Below are positions 16,908-24,288 of a DNA stretch of 64,000 bases, in pieces. This DNA comes from Embleya sp040629175 (GTDB taxonomy: Bacteria; Actinomycetota; Actinomycetes; Streptomycetales; Streptomycetaceae). The stretch's first letter is position 1. Each line of letters begins with the position of its first letter. The position numbers and the translations under genes are program-made. A model generated the notes under the pieces. The model was not told where the DNA came from. It did not search any database and worked only from the letters and a program-made list of their open reading frames with translations. The stretch spans positions 1-64,000 of the forward strand of contig NZ_JBEXUX010000020.1 of the NCBI RefSeq assembly GCF_040629175.1. The letters are read 5' to 3'.

Positions 16908-19900
16908 CCGTTACTCAAGGCTCTCGCTCCGGCGCCGGTTCCGGTCCCGGGGCGCACGCTCGCAGCCGTGACGACCGCGGCAGGCGCCGCGGACCCGGCC
17001 GCTTCCTCTTCGACCTCGTGCGTGGCCTGCTCAGCCTCGTCGTGCTGCTCGCGTTGCTGATCGGCCTTCCCGCGCTGCTCGTCGTGGCCACCACGACGCT
17101 GTTGCCGCGCCGACTACCCGGCCTGGACGAGGTCACCAAGATCCTCACCGCGCCCGACGACGGGAGCGGCTTCATCGCCGCGCTCGCGATCATCGCGTGG
17201 ATCGCCTGGTTGTGTTTCGCGATTTCGGTCGTGGTGGAGATCCCGGCCCAGGTGAAAGGGCTGTCCGCGCCGCGGATCCGCGGTTTGGGCTGGAGTCAGA
17301 AGGCGGCCGGCGCGCTGATCGGCGGCATCATGCTGCTGTTGCCGACCGGTACCGCGCTGGCGGCGGGCCAGGCGCAGGCCGCTCCACAACTCGCGGACAC
17401 CGTGGCGAGCGCGCCCAGCCGGGTCGTGGAGCAGGAAATCCCGGTCCGGGTCCAGGAACCCGGGCCGAGTGCCGGGCCCACACATACCGTCCAGCGCGGT
17501 GATTCGTTGTGGACTATCGCCGAGGAACGACTCGGCGACGGCAAGCGGTGGACGGAGATCGCCGAGCTCAACGAGGGCAAGGTGATGGTGAACGGCCAGC
17601 GCTTCGACGCGGCGGACTACGTCGAGGTGGGTTGGGTACTGGCGCTGCCCGCGAATGCCGCGCCGCCCGCCGAGGTCAAGGCCGCGCACGCGCCCGAGAG
17701 CGGGTCCGGGGCCCAGCGCGACGACAAGAAGGCGTTGCCGCAGACGGTCACGGTCAAGCCCGGCGACACCCTGTCGGACATCGCCGAGGAACTGCTCGGC
17801 GACGGCGACCGCTACCCGGAGATCTTCGCCGCCAACAAGGACAAGCCGCAGTCGAGCGGCTCGGCCCTGACCGACCCGAACGCGATCGAACCCGGCTGGA
17901 CGTTGTCCATCCCGGGCGCCGCCAGTGCGGAGGCGCAACTGCCGCCGCAACAACAACCACCCGCACCCCAGCAACCGCCTCAGCAGCAACCGCCTCAGCA
18001 ACAACAGCAGCAACAACCGCCCGCCGCGCAGCCGAAGCCGTTCGTCGAGACGCCGCCGCACATCGCCAAGCAGGACCCGGTCGCCGCGCCGAGCGCCCCC
18101 GTCAAGTCGAGCGAGGCGCCGAAGCAGAAGTCCGAGAACCCCAATCCCACCGGCAGCCGGGCCGAGGCGCCGAGCACCGGCGGCGCCGAGCATTCGGTGC
18201 CGATCGGCGCCATCGCCCTGGGCGCGGTGGGCGCGGCGGCGGTGCTGGGCGCACTGCTGGTGCGTCGCCGGCTCCAACAGTCGGTCCGCCGGGACGGCCG
18301 TCGGATCGCGATGCCGGCGCCGGAGGCCGCCGACCTCGAACAACAACTGCGCGCCACCGAAACCCCGGACGCCCTGGACCTGTTCGACCGCACGCTCCGG
18401 ACGTTGTGCGCCCGGATGTCGGACACCGGGCGGACCCTGCCGCTGATCGACTCGGTGCAGCTCACCGACCGTCGACTCGAACTGCACCTGGCCGCGCCGT
18501 CCCCGCCGCTGTATCCCTTCGAGGCGGTGCACGGCGACCACATGCACTGGACCTGCCCGGCGGACGCCGAGTTGCTGCACACCAGCGCGGCGGCCAATGT
18601 GCCGGCGCCCTACCCCGCGCTCGCGGTGTTGGGTGAAACCGACGACGGCAGGCAGTTGTTGATCGATCTCGAATCGCTCGGCGTGGTCGGACTCACCGAC
18701 GGATCCGGTGAGGACAACCTGGCCGTGCTGCGCGCGTTGGCGGTCGAGCTGTTGTCCAACGTGTGGAGCGACGATCTGTGCGTGACGGTGGTCGGCTTCG
18801 GCCGCGAGCTGCGCGACGTCGAACGTGAGGGCCGGCAACAACTGCGCTACGCCTACTCGTTGGACGAGGCTCTCGGCCGACTGGCGACCTGGTCCGACGA
18901 GGTGGTCGGATTGCTCGACGACGCCAAGCTGACCTCGCCGCGCCAGGCCCGGACCAAGGGCATCCTGCCGGACACCTGGCCGCCGGAGATCGTGTTGTCC
19001 CTGGAGCCGCTGACCGAGGCACACGTGCCGCACATCCAGCGGTTGACCAACAGCTACCCGCGCGCGGCCGCCGCGATCATCGCGCCGATCCACTCCGAGC
19101 CCTGGCTCAGCGGGCTCGGGGTGACCCGACTGCCCACGGTGCCCGGTGTGGTGACGCCGAGTCGGATCAACACCGACGTACACGTGCAGCGCCTCGAAGA
19201 CCCGCAGTACCAGGCGCTGGTGAGCATGTTCACGGTCTCCCGGGACCTGGACGGGGTGCCCGCCGACGAGGTGTTGATCCCGGGACAGCGGGACGACCAC
19301 GAGCCGGAGCCGGTCCAGGTGGGCGCCGGAGCGGCCGGCAGCATCTCCTCGGCCGCCTGGTCCGCGGTCGGCGGGATGGAGCGGCCGGCCCGGATGGGGG
19401 GCGGCACCGCGACCGACGTGGACGCCGGGCCCGACGCGGCTCCCGCCTACTACCAGCCCGATCCCACCGACCCCGAGCCGGACGAGCGGGCCTTCGCGGC
19501 TCCCGCGCCGAACACGGCCGGCCGGGGCGGCCCCGGCTCCTGGGGCGCCGCGATCCACCCGATCGCCGGACGGCCGTTGGCCCCGCCGGAGCGGATCGAG
19601 CGGCGTGGCGGAGCGTCCGAGGACACCGGTTCGCTGCCGCTGCCGTGGTTGCCCGACGACCCGCACGAGTACGCCCCCACACCGGGCGAACGCGTCGACG
19701 AGCCCGCGTTGTTCCAGCCCGCGCCGGTCGGTCCGGACGGCCCGGATCCCGCGACGTCTCCGGGATACCCCGAGTCCACCGGCGCGGGGGAGTCGGCGGT
19801 CGACCCGCGGCCCACCGCCGGGGTCGGCGCGGAGCCCGGCTATCCGGAACAGTCATATGCCGAACCGCCGTATGCGGAACCGCGGTACCCGAATCCGCCA

Positions 19901-21535
19901 TATGGCGGTGAAGCGCCGGTGCCGCCATCCTTCGAGGAGCCGACCGCCGACGGGTCGGTTCGTGCCGGGTCGGTGTATGCCGAACCGAACGCTCGGGAAG
20001 CCGTCGTCGCCACGTCGCAGCACGGCGAACCGGTGACGGAGGACCCGGTGTTCGAGGCGGCCGGGACGACGGTGGGCGACCCGGCGGTCCCGGCGGATTC
20101 GACCCTCGGCGAACCGGTGTTCGGAGCGCCCGTCGATGCCGAACAGGCGGCCGTGCGCGACCGGTTGGTCGACGAGCGGTCGGTGTCGGATGTCGGGCAG
20201 GACGAAACAGGACTCGAAGGGGTGGACGATCCCGAGGACCACCCCTACGCATCCGCCGAGGAAGCCGGACACCCGGCCGATCCGGCGGCGGCCGCAGAGG
20301 CCCCGGACGAGGGAACAGCAGTGCCGATCGACGCTCGGACCAGCACCGGAGAACAAGCCCCGCGGTGGGATGTCGAGGACGCGCCGGAGGGCGGTTACGC
20401 GGCCTACCCGGCCCATGCCGCCAACGGACACGGGGGCGTTCGCGCCGACGTGTTCAGCGGCTCGGGAGTCCACGTACTGGGTCCGGACGACGAGGTCGAC
20501 CTGATGCAGGGCCGCGAGCGCGGCGCACCGGCGCCGACCGACCCGGGACCCGCGCAGGCGAGTCCGGCGGAGAGTGTCGCCGGCGGCGTCGAGATGCCGT
20601 CCGCCGAGTACTGGGGTGCGCCGGGGCAGGTGCGGGAGGGCCTCGGCGTAGAGGACTCCGGGATGTTCCTGGTGGTCGCGCCGGACACCGAGACGGCTGC
20701 GCCGGAGGCCCCGGAGGTGGGTTCGACCTGGGACGTCGCGCTGCCCGTCGCCGCGCCGCCCGCCGAGGCCCCGGCCGCGCCCGGGCAGCCCTCGGAGGGC
20801 TTCGCGCCGACCTACCCGGAGATCCGGATCCTGGGTCAGGTGGACCTGATCGGCGTCGGCGAGGAGGTCGAGCACGGCCGCCGGGCCCGGCTGACCGAAC
20901 TGGCCGCGTGGATAGCCCTGCACCCCGGTCGTCCACTCGCCGAACTCGACACCGCCGTCTGGCCGCTGGGTGTCACCGCCACCGCGCGCAACTCGGCGAT
21001 CAGCCAACTGCGCCGCTGGGTGGGCACCGCCCAGGACGGTACGAGCCACCTGCCGGCCGCGGTCGGCGGCGGGGGCTACGGATTCGGGCCGGGGTTCGCC
21101 TGCGACTGGTTCCGCTTCCGCCAACTGGTGGCACCCGGCCTGTACGGGAGCCACGAGGTGGCGATGGACTACGCGCGGGCGTTGGACATAGTGCGCGACG
21201 CGCCGTTCGACGGGGTGGGTCCGCGCCGCTACGTCTGGGCCGAGCCGTTCCGGCAGCAGATGATCGCCGAGATCGTCGACGTCGCCGCCCGACTGGCCGA
21301 CTACCACCTGGACAACCACGACCCGCAGGCCGCCAAGCGGGCCTGCTCGGTCGGCCTGGTGGTGTGCCCCGAGTCGCAGATGCTCTACCGCACGATGTTC
21401 CGGGCGACACATATAACGGGCGACCGCGCGGAGTTGGACTACTACGTGGATCGGCTGGACGGCCTGCTGGCCGGCCTCGGTGCGGAACCCGAGGCGCTCA
21501 CCGTCGAGTTGCTCCGCGACCTGCTGGACGACTGA
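16904..21535 (+). CDS. Giant LysM / BTAD-domain membrane protein of the tad locus
   Basis: 1543 aa. Order from the N-terminus: three membrane helices (about 37-66, 87-112, 134-157), two LysM peptidoglycan-binding modules (THTVQRGDSLWTIAEE near 193 and VTVKPGDTLSDIAEE near 280), a Gln/Pro-rich linker (about 346-380), another helix (VPIGAIALGAVGAAAVLGAL, about 431-455), a globular cytoplasmic region (about 460-800), a long acidic Pro-rich linker with many EP repeats (about 830-1290), and at the end a winged-helix-like segment (near 1304) with a bacterial transcriptional activation domain (BTAD; FACDWFRFRQLVAPGLYG to LRDLLDD). Such LysM-BTAD proteins occur in streptomycete tad loci; the role is unproven. 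It could link cell-wall contact to pilus assembly. It follows the pseudopilins with a GTGA overlap. Confidence 0.88.
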   Translation: MTVTQGSRSGAGSGPGAHARSRDDRGRRRGPGRFLFDLVRGLLSLVVLLALLIGLPALLVVATTTLLPRRLPGLDEVTKILTAPDDGSGFIAALAIIAWIAWLCFAISVVVEIPAQVKGLSAPRIRGLGWSQKAAGALIGGIMLLLPTGTALAAGQAQAAPQLADTVASAPSRVVEQEIPVRVQEPGPSAGPTHTVQRGDSLWTIAEERLGDGKRWTEIAELNEGKVMVNGQRFDAADYVEVGWVLALPANAAPPAEVKAAHAPESGSGAQRDDKKALPQTVTVKPGDTLSDIAEELLGDGDRYPEIFAANKDKPQSSGSALTDPNAIEPGWTLSIPGAASAEAQLPPQQQPPAPQQPPQQQPPQQQQQQQPPAAQPKPFVETPPHIAKQDPVAAPSAPVKSSEAPKQKSENPNPTGSRAEAPSTGGAEHSVPIGAIALGAVGAAAVLGALLVRRRLQQSVRRDGRRIAMPAPEAADLEQQLRATETPDALDLFDRTLRTLCARMSDTGRTLPLIDSVQLTDRRLELHLAAPSPPLYPFEAVHGDHMHWTCPADAELLHTSAAANVPAPYPALAVLGETDDGRQLLIDLESLGVVGLTDGSGEDNLAVLRALAVELLSNVWSDDLCVTVVGFGRELRDVEREGRQQLRYAYSLDEALGRLATWSDEVVGLLDDAKLTSPRQARTKGILPDTWPPEIVLSLEPLTEAHVPHIQRLTNSYPRAAAAIIAPIHSEPWLSGLGVTRLPTVPGVVTPSRINTDVHVQRLEDPQYQALVSMFTVSRDLDGVPADEVLIPGQRDDHEPEPVQVGAGAAGSISSAAWSAVGGMERPARMGGGTATDVDAGPDAAPAYYQPDPTDPEPDERAFAAPAPNTAGRGGPGSWGAAIHPIAGRPLAPPERIERRGGASEDTGSLPLPWLPDDPHEYAPTPGERVDEPALFQPAPVGPDGPDPATSPGYPESTGAGESAVDPRPTAGVGAEPGYPEQSYAEPPYAEPRYPNPPYGGEAPVPPSFEEPTADGSVRAGSVYAEPNAREAVVATSQHGEPVTEDPVFEAAGTTVGDPAVPADSTLGEPVFGAPVDAEQAAVRDRLVDERSVSDVGQDETGLEGVDDPEDHPYASAEEAGHPADPAAAAEAPDEGTAVPIDARTSTGEQAPRWDVEDAPEGGYAAYPAHAANGHGGVRADVFSGSGVHVLGPDDEVDLMQGRERGAPAPTDPGPAQASPAESVAGGVEMPSAEYWGAPGQVREGLGVEDSGMFLVVAPDTETAAPEAPEVGSTWDVALPVAAPPAEAPAAPGQPSEGFAPTYPEIRILGQVDLIGVGEEVEHGRRARLTELAAWIALHPGRPLAELDTAVWPLGVTATARNSAISQLRRWVGTAQDGTSHLPAAVGGGGYGFGPGFACDWFRFRQLVAPGLYGSHEVAMDYARALDIVRDAPFDGVGPRRYVWAEPFRQQMIAEIVDVAARLADYHLDNHDPQAAKRACSVGLVVCPESQMLYRTMFRATHITGDRAELDYYVDRLDGLLAGLGAEPEALTVELLRDLLDD

Positions 21536-21544
21536 TCGGGCGAT

Positions 21545-21574
21545 GGGCGGAGCGGCGCGGGACGCCGTCCGCCC
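21545..21574. terminator. Hairpin between convergent tad genes
   Basis: GGGCGGA then CGGCG (with one bulged G) pairs with CGCCG TCCGCCC across a 5-nt loop, a 12-bp GC stem. It sits in the 80-bp gap between the stop of the LysM-BTAD gene and the stop of the convergent prepilin peptidase gene, so it can serve both strands. There is no U-run, as is common in streptomycetes. Confidence 0.6.
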
Positions 21575-21615
21575 ACCGGCTCGTTCGCGGCGGTCGGCCT
21601 CCCGAGCCCGCCCGA

Positions 21616-22182
21616 TCAGGCGCCGCGAAGCAGCAGGACGAGCATTGCGGCGCCGAGCAGGAAGGGGCCGAACGGGACCACGCTGCCGCGGCCCGCGCGC
21701 CTGCTGACCGCCAGCCCGGTCGCGTACACCCCCACGCAGACGTACGCCAGCACCAGTGCCTGCGCGAGCGCGGCCCAGGACGTCCAGCCCAGGACCAGGC
21801 CGACCAGGCCCGCGGCCTTCACGTCGCCCAGGCCGATGCCGACACCGCACAGCGCGAGCACGAGGTGCAGGGCGTACGCCCCGGCCATCGCGAACAGCGC
21901 CCGGAGGTAGGCGTCCCGGTCGAACGGGATCAGCAACAGCGCGGCGAGCACCGGGTATCCGGGCAGGGTCAGCGGGTCGGGGAGCCGCATCAGGCGCGCG
22001 TCGCACACCACGAGAGCCGAGGCGAGCAACGCGAAGGCGAGGAAGGCGGGCAGGACCGCGTGGAGGCCGACCCGCCAGACCAGCGCGCCGCCGGTGAGCA
22101 CGAACGCGCCCGCGATCACCGGCAGGTCGTGACGCAGCACGCCTGCGGTGTCCTCGTCGAGATGGATCGGAGATATCCGCAC
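21616..22182 (-). CDS. Prepilin peptidase (A24 family, TadV/CpaA-like)
   Basis: 188 aa integral membrane aspartyl protease that removes class III leaders from Flp-type pilins. Catalytic aspartates are seen in VVCDARLMRLPDPLT and in the diagnostic GxGD motif GIGLGDVKAAGL. Hydrophobic helices fill most of the chain (LPVIAGAFVLTGGALVW, AFLAFALLASALVV, LVLAYVCVGVYATGLAV). It lacks the N-terminal methylase domain of PilD, as usual for Tad peptidases. GTG 22182 is taken as the start; the frame is open further upstream but would overlap the divergent MoxR gene. Convergent with the tad operon it serves. Confidence 0.88.
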   Translation of the reverse strand: MRISPIHLDEDTAGVLRHDLPVIAGAFVLTGGALVWRVGLHAVLPAFLAFALLASALVVCDARLMRLPDPLTLPGYPVLAALLLIPFDRDAYLRALFAMAGAYALHLVLALCGVGIGLGDVKAAGLVGLVLGWTSWAALAQALVLAYVCVGVYATGLAVSRRAGRGSVVPFGPFLLGAAMLVLLLRGA

Positions 22183-22333
22183 GGCTCGGATCCTGTCAGA
22201 CCGAGGGCCGGATCGGCACCGGGTCCGCTCCCTGGTCCGCCGGTTCGGTAGCGGGGCCGGATCGGGTGCGTTTGCAACGGAATCCGTACCGGGTCGGTCA
22301 CTCGAACGGCACACTGGAGCCGTGCCCAAAGCC

Positions 22334-23269
22334 ATGGCGTTCGACCCGTTCCGGCCGCTTCCCGCTCCGTCCGTACCGGCTACCGGCGGCGACGACGGCG
22401 ACGCGGCGGTGGGCGACGGCGCATACGTGTTCGACGACGAGCGGATCGTGCTCGCGGTCAACGTCGCGCTGGCCACCCGCCGACCGCTCCTGGTGCTCGG
22501 CCCGCCGGGATCGGGCAAGTCCACCCTCGCGCCGAACGTCGCCCGGCACCTGGGGCGGGTCTGCCACACCGAGGTGATCACCGCGCGGACCGAACCCGAG
22601 GACCTGCTCTGGCGCTTCGACGCGCTGCGCCGGCTCAACGACGCGCAGATCCACAAGGTCGCGCCGACCATCGGCGCCTACTGCGTACAGGGCGTGTTGT
22701 GGAAGGCATTCGATCCGTACCGCACCGTGCCCCGGCGCGCGGGGGAGCGGCCCGTCGAACCCGCGTACGGGCGGCACACCGGGCCCGCGCCGCAGTCGGT
22801 GGTGCTGATCGACGAGATCGACAAGGCCGATCCGGATCTGCCCAACAGCCTGTTGGTGCCGCTCGACACCCTGCGCTTCACCGGGCCGGACGGCGAACCG
22901 GTCCGGGCGCGACCGGGCGCCGAACCGCTCGTCGTGATCACCAGCAACAACGAACGTGAACTGCCCGCGCCGTTCGTCCGCCGCTGCATCCTGCTGTCCC
23001 TCGAAGCCCCGGACCGGCCGCACCTGTTGAAGGTCGCGCGCAGCCATTTCGGCGCCGATCACGACGAATCGATGGCCGAGCAGGTGGCGGACCATCTGTT
23101 GAAGGTCGCGAACGAGTCCGCGTGGGTGGCCGGTCCGAGTACGGCCGAGTTCCTCGACACCCTGCGGGCCTGCCACGAATTGGGCGTCACCGCGGGCAGC
23201 CGCACCTGGGACCTGGTCGTGGAGGTCGCACTGAGCAAGGGCCGAGGGAGCGCGAGGCCGCACGGGTGA
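22334..23269 (+). CDS. MoxR-family AAA+ ATPase of a conflict-system operon
   Basis: 311 aa from ATG 22334 (GTG 22322 is also possible). Motifs: Walker A LGPPGSGKSTL near residue 55, Walker B SVVLIDEIDKADPDLPN near 155, sensor 1 VITSNNERELPAPFVRRC. The conserved TEPEDLLWRFDALRRL segment is typical of the ATPase subgroup that accompanies SAV_2336-type proteins in streptomycetes. MoxR proteins act as ATP-driven remodelling factors, usually with a vWA-domain partner. It opens a five-gene operon in which every junction is a 4-bp GTGA overlap. Known MoxR/vWA conflict systems use the ATPase to hold or release a downstream effector; here TIR and SLATT proteins occupy that place. Confidence 0.9.
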   Translation: MAFDPFRPLPAPSVPATGGDDGDAAVGDGAYVFDDERIVLAVNVALATRRPLLVLGPPGSGKSTLAPNVARHLGRVCHTEVITARTEPEDLLWRFDALRRLNDAQIHKVAPTIGAYCVQGVLWKAFDPYRTVPRRAGERPVEPAYGRHTGPAPQSVVLIDEIDKADPDLPNSLLVPLDTLRFTGPDGEPVRARPGAEPLVVITSNNERELPAPFVRRCILLSLEAPDRPHLLKVARSHFGADHDESMAEQVADHLLKVANESAWVAGPSTAEFLDTLRACHELGVTAGSRTWDLVVEVALSKGRGSARPHG

Positions 23270-24288
23270 GCACGGCACGCGGGCAGGTGCATCTCGGCGA
23301 CCTGGTCCGGGCGATCGTCGCGCTGGAGGTCACCGACGTCGCGGCGGCGGCGGAGATCGCCCGGATGCTGGGGCCGACCGGTGCGGCGGACCCGCGGGAG
23401 GGGACCGACGTGGCGGCACAGCCGGCGGCGGAGGCGGACGACGACGTGCCGGATCCCGCCGACCTGGACGAACCACCCGCGATGGACCCGGGAACCCCGG
23501 CGCCGCCCCCGGGTGAGGCGGATGGTGCCTGCTCGGTGCTCACGCTGCGCGGACCGACCCGGGGCGGGGCGGGCGTGGGTGGCGCGGTGGATTCGGACGG
23601 CCCGGCCGAGGCGGATGCGGTGGGTGTACGGAGGTTGCTCGATCCAGGTGCGGGCGAGGAGCCGACGCAGCCGCCGTGGGCGGTGCGTTGGGCGCCGGGG
23701 GTGATGTTCGCGGTGGCCTCGACCGACGTGCTCGGCCGAGTCCTCGACGAACGCGCGCTGGTTCGTGCGGTGGTCGACGGCGCCCCGGTGCGCAGGTTGC
23801 CGTTCCGGCCTCGGCCGACCACTCGACTGGGCCTGCAACTCCTGTTGGACGGCGGCGAATCGATGTTGCCCTTCGGGGCCGACCAGCGTTGGCTGCGGGA
23901 CCTCGCGGACGCCGTGGTCGGCCGCGGACGGGTCGAGGTGCTGCGTTTTCAGGGCACCCCGTGGCGCGGTGTGCGGGCGATGCGGCGGCACGGACGGGTG
24001 GGCTACCGGGCACCGGCGCCGGGCACGCCCGTGGTGGTGGTGTCGGATCTGGGCCTGCGCCGACTGCCGTTCAGCGGTGCCGCCGCGGCCGGCGTCGCCG
24101 AATGGCGGGACTGGCTCGACGCGGTGCACCGGGCCGGTTGTCCGGTGGTGTGCCTGACGCCGTACGAGGCGGGGGCACATCCGTGGACGCTGCGGCGGCG
24201 GGTGGCCCTGGTGTCGCTGGATCGGCGGACCTCGATTCGCGCGGCGTGGCGGGAGAGCCGACGAGTGCGGGTAGGGGCGATCCGGTGA
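23266..24288 (+). CDS. vWA-like partner protein with degenerate metal site
   Basis: 340 aa, GTG start overlapping the MoxR stop. Residues 1-35 form a helical opener (VHLGDLVRAIVALEVTDVAA), followed by about 100 residues of acidic Pro-rich linker. The C-terminal 190 residues look like a von Willebrand A fold: LGLQLLLDGGESMLPFGADQ occupies the MIDAS position (DxSxS expected; DGGES seen), followed by VEVLRFQGTPWRGV, PVVVVSDLGLRRLPF and PVVCLTPYEAG as alternating strands. It resembles the N-terminal module of SAV_2336-type proteins that pair with MoxR ATPases, here encoded as a separate gene. Likely role: adaptor between the ATPase and the following sensor protein (inference). Confidence 0.75.
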   Translation: MSTARGQVHLGDLVRAIVALEVTDVAAAAEIARMLGPTGAADPREGTDVAAQPAAEADDDVPDPADLDEPPAMDPGTPAPPPGEADGACSVLTLRGPTRGGAGVGGAVDSDGPAEADAVGVRRLLDPGAGEEPTQPPWAVRWAPGVMFAVASTDVLGRVLDERALVRAVVDGAPVRRLPFRPRPTTRLGLQLLLDGGESMLPFGADQRWLRDLADAVVGRGRVEVLRFQGTPWRGVRAMRRHGRVGYRAPAPGTPVVVVSDLGLRRLPFSGAAAAGVAEWRDWLDAVHRAGCPVVCLTPYEAGAHPWTLRRRVALVSLDRRTSIRAAWRESRRVRVGAIR

